From Alkaliphilus hydrothermalis (GTDB lineage: Bacteria > Bacillota > Clostridia > Peptostreptococcales > Natronincolaceae): 46,343 bases of DNA. Positions 8,129-17,736 of the stretch are shown here, piece by piece. The stretch lies in the NCBI RefSeq assembly GCF_016908555.1, contig NZ_JAFBEE010000022.1:1-46343 (forward strand), in the 5' to 3' direction. Positions within the stretch are counted from its first letter, which is position 1; each line of letters starts with the position of its first letter. The translations under genes were made by a program, and so were the position numbers. The notes beneath the pieces were generated by a model. That model ran no database searches. It worked only from the letters and a program-made list of their open reading frames with translations, and was not told the DNA's origin.

Positions 8129-8993
8129 AATACTCACTGACCTTTGCTTTTAAAGTCTCGATAAGTGCTGGCATAGACTTAGGATTCAGCTTTGATTTGA
8201 TTTCATTGTCATTATCAAATCTACCTACGATTAAACCACAGTGGGTATCTTTTTTGATGTTTTCAAAAAGAACTCCTTCGATCTGTTCCACAACGACTCT
8301 ATTGTCTTTAACATCCAATACATTTTGGAAGATTGGATTTTTAATGTCATACACTCCACCAATAGCAAAAAGTGGCTTCAAGTCTTCTCTTCTTCCTCTT
8401 ATATCCCTATACAATAAAGCAACTGTTTCTAATAGTTTATTTACTCGTCTTGCCTTCTCTACATTAGATATTTCTATGTCGCCATTGGCATCTATACCGA
8501 TTTGGTCAAGGTCAGCTGTCATCGTGTACCGATAATATGATCGATGGATTTCGGCTTGGGCAATGTTCATATTTTCATTGATTCGATCAGCCAATCCTTT
8601 ATTTGTTAGGAAGTCTAAGTCTCCCTTAAAAGACTCCAAAGAAATAGCATTTGAGAGCCTTACTTTTGCAGAACGCTTCTTCACACCATCTCCAGTTTTC
8701 AGGTATCCAAAGAAGTCTATCTCCGGATAGTCTTGTATGGTAGCATCCTTTTCAAACTGAATTGCTTTTTTATCTCCACCACCTTCTGCCTTTACTTCTG
8801 CTGATTCTTCCCCAAGTTGTTCTGCAATGTTATGTCTGATGGCTTGTCTAGATATATATGTATATTGTTCTCCTTTTCCTCTAGCCATCTTTTTTAATGA
8901 AGCAACATTTCCTACTGATTCTCCATAGTTGGCACTTTCAGCCTCAAATATGATGGATAGTGTAAGTCCCTTTGGTTTCATATTGTTTTTCAT
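8115..8993 (-). CDS. cas7: Cascade backbone subunit Cas7 (DevR/Cst2 type)
   Basis: Cas7 polymerises along the spacer part of the crRNA to form the Cascade backbone. The 292-residue protein starts GLTLSIIFEAESANYGES and continues with YISRQAIRHNI, characteristic of the DevR/Cst2 family of RRM-fold Cas7 proteins. Its ATG shares one base with the cas8 stop (TAATG), a sign of translational coupling. It is followed by cas5 in a 14-nt overlap. The combination of Cst1-like Cas8, DevR-type Cas7 and Cas5t marks the I-B variant once called Tneap. Confidence 0.94.
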   Translation of the reverse strand: MKNNMKPKGLTLSIIFEAESANYGESVGNVASLKKMARGKGEQYTYISRQAIRHNIAEQLGEESAEVKAEGGGDKKAIQFEKDATIQDYPEIDFFGYLKTGDGVKKRSAKVRLSNAISLESFKGDLDFLTNKGLADRINENMNIAQAEIHRSYYRYTMTADLDQIGIDANGDIEISNVEKARRVNKLLETVALLYRDIRGRREDLKPLFAIGGVYDIKNPIFQNVLDVKDNRVVVEQIEGVLFENIKKDTHCGLIVGRFDNDNEIKSKLNPKSMPALIETLKAKVSEYYEGN

Positions 8994-10681
8994 TATTCAT
9001 TTCCCCCATTCTTTTTATCTTTATCATTCTCGTTATCTTTACCCTCGATCAAACCAGCAACAAAGGCATAGCCAATGGTTTTAAATTTCTCATCATCCCT
9101 CAATGCCTCCATAAAGATATTTGGTACTGTCTTCTGAACATATAGGTAGCAATTCAACAAAGTGTCCATAAACATATTTTTATTACTTGTCTTTAGTGCG
9201 TTTAATAGCCTGTAGGCAATACCATTGAGTTTATCCTTTGCTTTCTTATTTTTATAATCTTCTCTTAGGTAATAGCCTGAGTTCTTGGCTAACCCTACTA
9301 TATCCTTATTTGCCTTTTCCATATAACCCATCCCCTCCATGATTCTTTTATTGATGTTCATTATTCTAACTACTTGTCCCGTTCCAAATCTAACCTTTTT
9401 AGTATCTTGACTGGTGATCTTTACAACTAAAAGTTTGTGTATTAATAAAAAAAGGTTTTGATTATTTAAGATCCGTTCTATTACCAATTCATATATATTG
9501 AAATAGTCCTTTCCTTCAGTAAATCCACCCTTTATGATTCTATTGAGATCATCTTTTGAAGTGTTAATGATATTCAGCATTTGTCTAGATAGAATATTGA
9601 AACGGTACTTCCCATCCTCCAACTTTACCACTTGAATATCAGCAAGTTCATATTTCATTTTTTCGTTTGATTGTTCATTGATGGCGTATACTAACCCCCT
9701 GTAGGTAAGGTTTGCATTGATGTCTGTTTCATTAAGAATTTGAGTCTTTACATTGTTATTTATGTTGATGGCAGTCTCTAGGCGAGTACTTTCATTGATA
9801 TAGACTCCCCGATCATATACATAAGTAAATCCAGCAGGTATACAAGAGTACACCAATTTACAGATAGGACAGACAGCTATGTCATTATTAAAATTCCAAA
9901 CATGGGATGATTTTCTACTAACGTCAAATCCCATATTGTTTAAAAAGCTAAGATCATTTTTCATGTCCTTCATTTTTCCATTGCAAGTAAAACAATCGTA
10001 CTTGTACTTCTTTTTATCTTCTTCTACATAGTCCTTTACAGGCTCTATGAAATATCCTTTGTAGTCAAGATACATATCCTTTTCCTTAGTTTGGGGATTT
10101 AAAAAACAAATTCCTTCCCAAGCATTTTTAACTATTGTATAAATTACATTCTTAGCCGCAAGGTACTTTCTACTGTCTGCCTCTTTACAGTAGTCTATTA
10201 AGACTTGCACTTTTTTGAAGGCATCTTTGATATCCTGTAGCTTGTCCTCTATCTTTTCAGATTTTTTTAGTTTGATTGTCTCTAGTTCTTTCGTTAGCTT
10301 TATTACATCTAACTGATTGTCCATTACTCCATAGGCTGCTTTATAACTGGCACTGTTTAAGTAGTATTTTAGTACGTCTTTGATATATTTATTGAGTTTA
10401 TCCAAATCATCATCCTTGAAGGTATCAAAGTCGTTATCTTCATGGTATTGAAGGATTTTCTCATAGGATACAATCTTATACCACGAAAGAGTTTTCTCAT
10501 ATTTGTCTATTAAGTATTTAAAGTACTTTTCTTCAAAATTTTCTAAAGCCTCAACGTCAAATTCAAGTTGTTGGGAAGTAACTTCGACTTGATCGCCTGA
10601 ATGTTTTAAGATATTACACAAACCAACGATACCAGAATTAATCAGCCAATCTCCCATCTTTAACGTGATTTTTTCTCCCAC
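8993..10681 (-). CDS. cas8: Cascade large subunit Cas8 (Cst1-like, CXXC-CXXC type)
   Basis: The large subunit recognises the PAM and recruits Cas3. The 562-residue protein carries two widely spaced CxxC pairs, Cys230/Cys233 (CFTC) and Cys271/Cys274 (CPIC), the signature of the Cst1 'CXXC-CXXC' family, flanked by helical Lys/Glu-rich segments. I place it by these motifs and by its position between cas6 and cas7, because the family is poorly conserved. Start is GTG 10681 with GGGGGTGA upstream, 11 nt after the cas6 stop. Whether to call it cas8a1 or cas8b is a matter of nomenclature. Confidence 0.85.
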   Translation of the reverse strand: MGEKITLKMGDWLINSGIVGLCNILKHSGDQVEVTSQQLEFDVEALENFEEKYFKYLIDKYEKTLSWYKIVSYEKILQYHEDNDFDTFKDDDLDKLNKYIKDVLKYYLNSASYKAAYGVMDNQLDVIKLTKELETIKLKKSEKIEDKLQDIKDAFKKVQVLIDYCKEADSRKYLAAKNVIYTIVKNAWEGICFLNPQTKEKDMYLDYKGYFIEPVKDYVEEDKKKYKYDCFTCNGKMKDMKNDLSFLNNMGFDVSRKSSHVWNFNNDIAVCPICKLVYSCIPAGFTYVYDRGVYINESTRLETAININNNVKTQILNETDINANLTYRGLVYAINEQSNEKMKYELADIQVVKLEDGKYRFNILSRQMLNIINTSKDDLNRIIKGGFTEGKDYFNIYELVIERILNNQNLFLLIHKLLVVKITSQDTKKVRFGTGQVVRIMNINKRIMEGMGYMEKANKDIVGLAKNSGYYLREDYKNKKAKDKLNGIAYRLLNALKTSNKNMFMDTLLNCYLYVQKTVPNIFMEALRDDEKFKTIGYAFVAGLIEGKDNENDKDKKNGGNE

Positions 10682-10692
10682 CTTTTCACCCC

Positions 10693-11427
10693 CTACACAA
10701 TGTCTACCATTCCAAACCCACTACCCCTTTTGCTTCCTATTCCTGCCTTATATAGATAATCTAAAATATATGGTTGGGCTTTTATTCTGATTTTCCCTAT
10801 ACTTGAATGTACTTCTATCCCGTAATTTTTTACCTTGACTTTTCTAATATCAGAATCAACCTCTACCTTAATATCTTCGAAATCTAACAACCCTCTTTCA
10901 CCGAAAACATCTGATAGTTGATACTTGAGGTTCTCCATAAAAATAGCCTGTCCTTCTTCAGTTTCCAAGGAGTGATACCAAGTTTTCTTGTTGTCTCCAC
11001 CATGCTCCCGAACTACAATAGGGCTCAAGGTCTTAAAAATAACTTGTTGATCGTAGATTGGTTTTTCCTTCACTAGGGTCATTTTTCCTATAGTGATGAT
11101 GTTGTTATGAATGGTCTGTTTCTTCCCTTTATTGGTTAAGAAGGAATTGTAGAACATAATTCCATCCTCTGGACTATAGGCTGAAAAATTTAAAATAACT
11201 TTTTTGTCGGGAATAATAATCTCATCCTTTGTAAAACGACAGTTCTGCATATATAATGCAAAGGTAAAATCTTTAATCTTGTTTTTACTTTCCTTTTCTT
11301 CATATAAACGTTGGTAATACTCTTGATTGTAGGAGCTAAAACAGCTCTTCATGATTGATAATATGATTCTATTTTTGTCTTTAGGTAATGCTTCGTTTTC
11401 TAGTATAAGCTCTACTGAAAATCTCAT
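10693..11427 (-). CDS. cas6: crRNA-processing endoribonuclease Cas6
   Basis: Cas6 cuts pre-crRNA inside each repeat. The 244-residue protein has the RAMP-type start RFSVELILENE and ends with the family's glycine-rich loop, GIGSKRGSGFG, at about 229-239. It is the first gene of the operon, with a strong ribosome site (TAGGAGGTGG) before ATG 11427. A promoter and possible operator fill the 107 nt between it and the WYL regulator gene. The repeat is only weakly self-complementary, so recognition probably relies on sequence as much as structure (inference). Confidence 0.95.
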   Translation of the reverse strand: MRFSVELILENEALPKDKNRIILSIMKSCFSSYNQEYYQRLYEEKESKNKIKDFTFALYMQNCRFTKDEIIIPDKKVILNFSAYSPEDGIMFYNSFLTNKGKKQTIHNNIITIGKMTLVKEKPIYDQQVIFKTLSPIVVREHGGDNKKTWYHSLETEEGQAIFMENLKYQLSDVFGERGLLDFEDIKVEVDSDIRKVKVKNYGIEVHSSIGKIRIKAQPYILDYLYKAGIGSKRGSGFGMVDIV

Positions 11428-11534
11428 TTCTCCACCTCCTATGAATTTAATAATACCAGTTAATTAGGAAACATATTGTACAGATAGGAAAAATTCGCAT
11501 AATTTTTTAAAAACTTACGTTGTGTTTCCAAGCA
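11428..11534 (-). promoter_or_regulatory. cas operon promoter region with inverted repeat
   Basis: On the minus strand a possible -10 TACAAT lies about 70 nt upstream of cas6, with no strong -35. It is bracketed by a matching inverted pair, GGAAACATA (11467-11475) and TGTGTTTCC (11521-11529). The spacing (45 nt between arms) and location suggest operator half-sites for looping or two dimers. The WYL protein encoded immediately upstream is the obvious candidate binder. This is inference from position only. Confidence 0.45.
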
Positions 11535-12482
11535 TTATTTATATAGTTCGATAATTTTACTAACTTCTTTATGAATATGTTCTTTTAATTCCACAGGCTC
11601 CAACACTTCCACACTGCTTCCCATCCCCATAACCCAAGTTATAATTTCTGTATATCCCTTCATTTTAGCTTCAAATCGTATAGTTTTATCATCAAGTTGT
11701 TGTATTTTCTGACCCTTGCAAATGTATTTCTCCTTAATAATCTCACTCATTGGATAATAAATGTTTAATTTTAGATCAATAGCTTCATCAGTATATATTC
11801 CAAAGGACTTGTCCATTACTTCATCAAAGTTGTAATCTACTTTAATATCAAAAATCTCGTTTGTTATATGGTGTTCCATAATTCTAGATAACTTAAAAAA
11901 CCGTATATCCTTTGCACTACTACAGTATCCATAGAAATACGAGGCTCCTTTATAATCAAATACTCCATAAGGTTCTACTAAACGCTCTCTTATTTCTACC
12001 TCTGATTCTTTTAACGATTTGTAAGACATTCTAATTCTATTTTTGTTGTGAATAGCAAGGTTTACATCAACCCAAGCTCGTTTTTCTTTTCGTATAATGT
12101 CTTCAGACTCACTGGCGGTCTTATGATGGTAATGTATTTCCTCTCCGTTACTTTGGGAATTCAAAATCTTACTTACTAAAGTTTCAAATTTTGGTCCATA
12201 GTGATATTTACCACTTTTAATTGACTCCTTCGCCATTTTTAAAGCACTTACTTCTTCATCTGTTAAGCCTAAACCATCAAAACTCCTTCTATTCTCTATA
12301 TAGTACCCTCCGTATCTCCCTAACTTTGATCCTATATAGATGCCAGCCTTTTCTAAATCATTTTTGTACTCCTTTACCATTCTGTGGCTTACCTCTAGTT
12401 CTTTGGCTATTTCGTCAACTCCCATCATTTTTCTTGATTGAAGCAAAAAATACATATTGAGTGCATTGGATACTCTGGACAT
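11535..12482 (-). CDS. WYL-domain transcriptional regulator
   Basis: The 315-residue protein has an N-terminal winged HTH (about 1-60, with MGVDEIAKELEVSHRMVKEYKNDL as helix-turn-helix) and a WYL domain at about 138-205 (RIRMSYKSL, VEPYGVFDYKGASYFYGYC). A C-terminal extension follows. WYL proteins sense ligands or nucleic acid, and several control CRISPR-Cas and other defence loci. It is on the same strand as cas6 and 107 nt upstream, so it could be part of the same unit or control the promoter between them. The direct partner and ligand cannot be seen. Confidence 0.9.
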   Translation of the reverse strand: MSRVSNALNMYFLLQSRKMMGVDEIAKELEVSHRMVKEYKNDLEKAGIYIGSKLGRYGGYYIENRRSFDGLGLTDEEVSALKMAKESIKSGKYHYGPKFETLVSKILNSQSNGEEIHYHHKTASESEDIIRKEKRAWVDVNLAIHNKNRIRMSYKSLKESEVEIRERLVEPYGVFDYKGASYFYGYCSSAKDIRFFKLSRIMEHHITNEIFDIKVDYNFDEVMDKSFGIYTDEAIDLKLNIYYPMSEIIKEKYICKGQKIQQLDDKTIRFEAKMKGYTEIITWVMGMGSSVEVLEPVELKEHIHKEVSKIIELYK

Positions 12483-12530
12483 CTCTTTCCCCCCGAAATC
12501 AAAATAAGTAATCGTTTTATAAAATCACTA

Positions 12531-12584
12531 TATTTACCATATTATCACATACTTGTCAAAGCGTACAATATTCCAACGAATATT
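12531..12584 (-). promoter_or_regulatory. Promoter of the WYL regulator gene
   Basis: A perfect -35 TTGACA (minus strand, 12554-12559) is 17 nt from a -10-like TAAATA (12531-12536). Just upstream lies a palindrome, AATATTC (12567-12573) / GAATATT (12578-12584), which could be an operator, perhaps for autoregulation. Confidence 0.55.
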
Positions 12585-12697
12585 TCGTGAAACAAAGACC
12601 CGTGAGTAAAAAAATAAATCCAACTTAAAATAGCCCACCCCAAAACTAGGGTGAGCGTATACCATAGGCATATACTAATCAACCTTGAAATAAAAGT

Positions 12698-12740
12698 CCC
12701 CCTACAGCAAATGTTTTTTTAACCATCTACTGTAAGGGGA
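12698..12740 (-). terminator. Probable purL terminator
   Basis: On the minus strand CCCCTTACAG pairs with CTGTAGGGG across a 22-nt loop, 21 nt after the purL stop; the following T-run is short (ACTTTTA). A smaller hairpin, CACCC / GGGTG, lies further on near 12645-12655. Confidence 0.6.
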
Positions 12741-12761
12741 GCATATTAAAACTAATCCCTA

Positions 12762-15700
12762 TTATTTACCTGTAAAGTAAGCGACTCCAGCTTCAAAGAT
12801 TTTCATATCTTTTTCACCATATATATTCTTTGCTACATTAGAGCCTACTCGCTCCGAGTGACCCATCTTACCAAAAATTCTACCGTCGGCACTGGTGATC
12901 CCTTCGATAGCATATATTGATCCATTTGGATTGTACAGACCATCATAGGTTGCCTTACCTTCCTCGTCAACATATTGGGTTGCAACTTGACCTTTTTCAA
13001 GTAATTCCTCCAGTACTGCATCCTTAGCGAAGAATCTACCTTCCCCGTGGGATAAAGGGATTTCAAAGGTATCCCCTACATTGACTTTACTTAACCAAGG
13101 GGATAGATTAGATACGACCTTCGTCTTAGCATATTTAGCAACATGTCGACCAATTTTATTATAGGTCAATGTCGGACTCTCTTCATCCAATGGCCTAATT
13201 TCTCCATATGGCAGTAATCCTAATTTTACGAGGGCTTGGAATCCATTGCAAATTCCAATCATTAGACCATCTCTTTCCCGTAATAGCTCATGAACAACAT
13301 CTTTAATTCTTGGATTTTTAAAGACGGAGGCAATAAACTTACCAGAACCATCTGGTTCATCCCCAGCACTAAATCCTCCTGGTAAAGCAATGATTTGAGC
13401 TGTAGATATGGCCTTAGCCAGTTTGTCAATCGACTCTTCAATCCAAGTACTATTTAAATTTCTAAATACGATTACCTCTACCTCTGCCCCTGCTTTTCTA
13501 AATGCCCTTGCCGTATCATCTTCGCAGTTTGTCCCTGGGAAGGAAGGAATTACGACTTTAGGCTTTTCTATTGTCATCTTAGCTTTTCTAGTAGTTCCAT
13601 TTTTATATTCATAGGGTTTGATTTCCCCTTCGATAGATTGCTTGATTGGGAATACAGTATTTAGTGTTGATTCCCATACCTTTACAGCTTCATCAAGGCA
13701 AATTTCAACACCTTCAACTTTAATCACTTTTTCTTCAATGGTCTTACCTAATAATCTATATTTAAATCCTGTATCAACTAAATCGAAATCAGATGCTACT
13801 TCTAAAACAATCGAACCATAGGCTTCCTCCATTAATCGTTCCCTTGTGATATTTGCATCTATCTCGATTCCGATTTCATTACCAAAAGCCATCTTTGATA
13901 GGGTGGCAACTAATCCACCCTTTCCAACCGTATGGGATGCCAGCACTTTACCTTCATTGATTAATTGATTGATTGCAGTATAGCCAGTTCTTAAGTTTTC
14001 AAAGTCTGGTACTTCTTGATTGTCCCTTTCTGCTTTGAACATGATTAATTTTGAGTCTACCTTTTTCAGCTCAGGTGTAACAACAGTCCTCACATCCACT
14101 GGAGCAACTGCAAATGATATCAATGTTGGAGGTACATGAATGTCCTTGAAGGAACCAGACATAGAATCTTTACCACCAATGGCAGCGATCTGGAACTCAT
14201 TTTGAGCCAAGCCAGCCCCCAGTAGTGCTGCGAAGGGTTTACCCCATTTCTTAACATCATCACCCAAGCGTTCAAAGTATTCTTGGAAGGTCAATCTTGT
14301 CCTATTGTATTCACCACCCATAGCCACTACCTTTGCGACAGATTCCACCACTGCATACAAAGCTCCATAGAAGGGACTCCATACTGCAAGGTCTGGGGAA
14401 TATCCGTGGGTCATGATTGTACCTGTATTGGTTTCTCCATCCTTTACAGGAATCTTTGCAACCATACCTTCCGATGGTGTGTTGTAGGTCTTTCCACCAA
14501 AGGGCATCAATACGGAAGCCGACCCGATGGTACTATCAAACATTTCCACCATCCCCTTTTGGGATGCTACGTTTAGGTCGCTTAAAGTTTCTTGCCAGAT
14601 TGATTTAATATCTTTATTTTCTAGATTCCTTGAAAAATAGTTTTCCTCAGCTGCAGGTGCCTCCACCGATACCTTTGTTGAGCTGCTTGTTCCATTGGTG
14701 TCTAAAAAGGCTCTGCTGATATTGAAAATCCAGTTGCCCCTCCACTGCATTCTTAGTCTGCCAGTATCGGTAATATCCGCCACGACTGTGGCTTCTAGGT
14801 TTTCTAGCTCTGCGTATTTTTTGAATGTATCTAAATTTTCTTTTTGGATTACAACCGCCATTCTTTCTTGAGATTCTGAAATGGCAATTTCAGTCCCATC
14901 CAGCCCTTCATATTTCTTAGGCACTCTATCTAAATAAATATCGATACTATCTGCCAATTCACCGATGGCAACAGATACTCCTCCAGCACCAAAGTCATTA
15001 CATCTTTTGATAATCTTGCTTAACTCAGGATGTCTAAACAGTCTTTGAAGTTTTCTTTCCTCTGGGGCATTTCCTTTTTGAACCTCTGCACCACAGGATG
15101 CTAAGGAGTCTTCTGTATGTTCTTTTGAAGAGCCTGTTGCTCCACCACAACCGTCTCTTCCAGTTTTACCACCTACTAATATCACGATATCCCCCGGTTG
15201 AGGTACTTCCCTGACGACTTCTTTCTTTGGAGATGCAGCGATTACGGCTCCAACCTCCATCCTCTTTGCTAAGAACTTTTCGTTATAATATTCTTTAACT
15301 TGTCCAGTGGTTACACCAATTTGATTTCCATAGGAGCTGTATCCGTGGGCGGCTCTGGTGGTAATGGTTTTTTGGGGTAGTTTCCCTGCTAAAGTCTCGT
15401 TGAATGGTGTTCTTGGGTCGGCTGCCCCCGTCACCCTCATGGCTTGATATACATAGGACCTACCAGAAAGGGGATCTCGGATAGCCCCTCCTAAACATGT
15501 TGCCGCTCCACCAAAGGGCTCTATCTCAGTAGGGTGATTGTGGGTTTCATTTTTGAACATAACAAGGTACTCTTCATCCCTACCGTCAACATCCACAGTG
15601 ACTTTGATGCTACAAGCATTAATTTCTTCCGATTCGTCAAGGTCTTGAAGTTTTCCTAATCGCTTCAATTTCTTCATTGCAATGGTGGCTAAATCCATTA

Positions 15701-16520
15701 AACAAACCTTCTTGTCCTTTTCTCCATGAACAAAGGCTCTATCCTCAAGATACTGTTGGTATGCCGACTTCACAGCCTCATTATATTTACCCTCTTCTAT
15801 TTCAACATCCGTCAATTCCGTCATGAAGGTAGTGTGTCTACAGTGATCTGACCAGTAGGTGTCTATTGCCTTCAATTCTGTAATGGATGGATTTCTCTTT
15901 TCTTCATTTTTAAAGTACTGTTGTATGAATTCGATATCCGAATCACTCATTGCAAAGCCTTTGTCAGCTTTGAAGGATAATAGTTCATCCTTTGAATATT
16001 CAATAAATCCATGGAAAATCTCAACGTCCGCAGGCTCTAGGGCTTCTAATTTTAAAGAACGCTCCATCCCAAAGCCTAGCTCCATTGATTCAACTGGATT
16101 AATCATGTAGTTTTTGATTGTTTCTTTTTCTTCATCGGTTAAATCTCCACTGATGGCAACTATTTTTGAAGCTCGGATACTTGGTCTGTCTTCCTGGGTC
16201 AACAGCTGAATACATTGCTCAGCTGAGTCTGCCCTTTGATCGAACTGTCCCGGTAATAATCCAAATCTAAATGTAAAATCACTGTTTTCAAATTCCTTAG
16301 CATCTTCATACACTAGATCTATATTAGGCTCTGAAAATACATTTTCTATTGCTAGTCCATAAACTTCCTCCGTCAATCCTTCAACATCGTAGCAGTTGAT
16401 TACCCTCAAATCTATAATACCATCTATATTTAAATTCTCTTTAAACTCCCTCATTAAATGATCTGCTTCTACAGTGAATCCCTCCATTTTTTCAACAAAC
16501 AATCGTTTAACAGAACTCAT
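12762..16520 (-). CDS. purL: Phosphoribosylformylglycinamidine synthase, single chain
   Basis: PurL makes FGAM from FGAR, ATP and glutamine, the fourth step of purine synthesis. The 1252-residue chain fuses the ATP-binding synthase halves to a C-terminal glutaminase, so no separate purQ or purS is needed. Visible marks are SDHCRHTTF near residue 230, the nucleotide-binding segment NETHNHPTEIEPFGGAATCLGG, and in the glutaminase VVIPSFPGTNCEDD and the nucleophile in GICNGFQAL. Start is ATG 16520 with AAGGAGGACG upstream. It sits 8.2 kb from the main pur operon, alone and divergent from a LysR regulator gene. Confidence 0.97.
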   Translation of the reverse strand: MSSVKRLFVEKMEGFTVEADHLMREFKENLNIDGIIDLRVINCYDVEGLTEEVYGLAIENVFSEPNIDLVYEDAKEFENSDFTFRFGLLPGQFDQRADSAEQCIQLLTQEDRPSIRASKIVAISGDLTDEEKETIKNYMINPVESMELGFGMERSLKLEALEPADVEIFHGFIEYSKDELLSFKADKGFAMSDSDIEFIQQYFKNEEKRNPSITELKAIDTYWSDHCRHTTFMTELTDVEIEEGKYNEAVKSAYQQYLEDRAFVHGEKDKKVCLMDLATIAMKKLKRLGKLQDLDESEEINACSIKVTVDVDGRDEEYLVMFKNETHNHPTEIEPFGGAATCLGGAIRDPLSGRSYVYQAMRVTGAADPRTPFNETLAGKLPQKTITTRAAHGYSSYGNQIGVTTGQVKEYYNEKFLAKRMEVGAVIAASPKKEVVREVPQPGDIVILVGGKTGRDGCGGATGSSKEHTEDSLASCGAEVQKGNAPEERKLQRLFRHPELSKIIKRCNDFGAGGVSVAIGELADSIDIYLDRVPKKYEGLDGTEIAISESQERMAVVIQKENLDTFKKYAELENLEATVVADITDTGRLRMQWRGNWIFNISRAFLDTNGTSSSTKVSVEAPAAEENYFSRNLENKDIKSIWQETLSDLNVASQKGMVEMFDSTIGSASVLMPFGGKTYNTPSEGMVAKIPVKDGETNTGTIMTHGYSPDLAVWSPFYGALYAVVESVAKVVAMGGEYNRTRLTFQEYFERLGDDVKKWGKPFAALLGAGLAQNEFQIAAIGGKDSMSGSFKDIHVPPTLISFAVAPVDVRTVVTPELKKVDSKLIMFKAERDNQEVPDFENLRTGYTAINQLINEGKVLASHTVGKGGLVATLSKMAFGNEIGIEIDANITRERLMEEAYGSIVLEVASDFDLVDTGFKYRLLGKTIEEKVIKVEGVEICLDEAVKVWESTLNTVFPIKQSIEGEIKPYEYKNGTTRKAKMTIEKPKVVIPSFPGTNCEDDTARAFRKAGAEVEVIVFRNLNSTWIEESIDKLAKAISTAQIIALPGGFSAGDEPDGSGKFIASVFKNPRIKDVVHELLRERDGLMIGICNGFQALVKLGLLPYGEIRPLDEESPTLTYNKIGRHVAKYAKTKVVSNLSPWLSKVNVGDTFEIPLSHGEGRFFAKDAVLEELLEKGQVATQYVDEEGKATYDGLYNPNGSIYAIEGITSADGRIFGKMGHSERVGSNVAKNIYGEKDMKIFEAGVAYFTGK

Positions 16521-16637
16521 TCCATCGTCCTCCTTAAATTCACTATATTTTTAAGTATTTTCTAGTTTAATTTTAGCATAATAAGATTTATAATAATAAT
16601 TAATAATAATAATGTTCCATATTAGGAGGTCTAATGA

Positions 16638-17534
16638 TTGGATGTTAATTTAGAACTATATAAAATATTCTATTACGTTGCTAAAAACCTAAGTTTTACC
16701 AAAGCAGCGGAGGAACTTTTCGTCACCCAATCCTCCGTCAGCCAGTCTATGGCTCAGCTAGAAAAAAAGCTGGATATTGTCCTATTCCACAGGACAAACA
16801 GGAGAGTCAGCCTGACCCATGAAGGAGAAATGCTTTTCTCCCATGTATCCCAAGCCATCAACATCATCAAGTCAGGAGAGAGGATTCTTGAAAATACAAA
16901 GGTCTTGGAGTATGGAGAGCTGAAACTGGGTGCCAGTGATACCATCTGCAAATATTTTCTATTGCCTTATTTCAGTCAATTTCATAGGATTTATCCTAAA
17001 ATAAGAATTAATATTACCAATCAACCCTCAATCAGAACCATTGAGTCCGTCCGTAAAGGGGAGTTGGATTTTGGAATCATTAATCTTCCCTATGATTCTG
17101 TTCCTAATGATTTGAATGTTGAGGTGTTGTCCAATTTCACTGAAGTACTGATTACCAATAGGTGCTTTTTCAAAGGCACTGAAGGCATTACTTCTATCCA
17201 GCAATTGATGGATTATCCTTTGATTACCTTAACAAAGGAAACCAGCACTAGAAGGTATCTGGATAGCTATTTTCAAAAACACCAACTGACACTGGAGCCA
17301 GAGTTTGAGCTGGAGAGTATTGATTTAATCATGGAGTTGGTACAAATCGGCTTAGGCATCGGATTTGTAATTGATGCTGCCGTCGCAGCCTTAAAAAATG
17401 AGGATGTTTCAATAATCAATTTAAAAGAGCCTTTACCCACCCGCTCCATTGCCTTTATTTCAAATAAAAAACTCCCCTTGAGTATACCTGCTCAGGAATT
17501 TTTGGAGCTGTTATCAACCAATAAAGCGGATTAA
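16638..17534 (+). CDS. LysR-family transcriptional regulator
   Basis: The 298-residue protein has the LysR winged HTH at about 1-60 (LYKIFYYVAKNLSFTKAAEELFVTQSSVSQSMAQLEKKL) and a periplasmic-binding-like effector domain from about 90. The start is TTG 16638 with AGGAGG 9 nt before it; the nearby ATG codons lead to quick stops. The gene diverges from purL across 117 AT-rich nucleotides, so the two promoters are close or overlap. LysR proteins often control the divergent gene, but a purL-regulating LysR is not an established pairing. The effector is unknown. Confidence 0.9.
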   Translation: MDVNLELYKIFYYVAKNLSFTKAAEELFVTQSSVSQSMAQLEKKLDIVLFHRTNRRVSLTHEGEMLFSHVSQAINIIKSGERILENTKVLEYGELKLGASDTICKYFLLPYFSQFHRIYPKIRINITNQPSIRTIESVRKGELDFGIINLPYDSVPNDLNVEVLSNFTEVLITNRCFFKGTEGITSIQQLMDYPLITLTKETSTRRYLDSYFQKHQLTLEPEFELESIDLIMELVQIGLGIGFVIDAAVAALKNEDVSIINLKEPLPTRSIAFISNKKLPLSIPAQEFLELLSTNKAD

Positions 17535-17612
17535 TGATATGAATATTTATGGCTATAGGTTCAGTAATTAATGTCTAGTCTAATGAAAAAGTAATGGGTT
17601 TTAACAAACAAG

Positions 17613-17659
17613 AAAAACAGCAAAGTGGGTACACAAAAATACTCATATTGCTGTTTTTT
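17613..17659 (+). terminator. Terminator after the LysR gene
   Basis: AAAAACAGCAA and TTGCTGTTTTTT form the stem across a 24-nt loop, with a T-run at the end. It lies 79 nt after the LysR stop and may also serve the opposing helicase gene. Confidence 0.8.
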
Positions 17660-17736
17660 CAATGAACGAAGTTTAATCACTCTAGCAAATTCTCTTTACA
17701 ATCAAATATTATATGCTTGAAGAGCAAAAGAGTATA

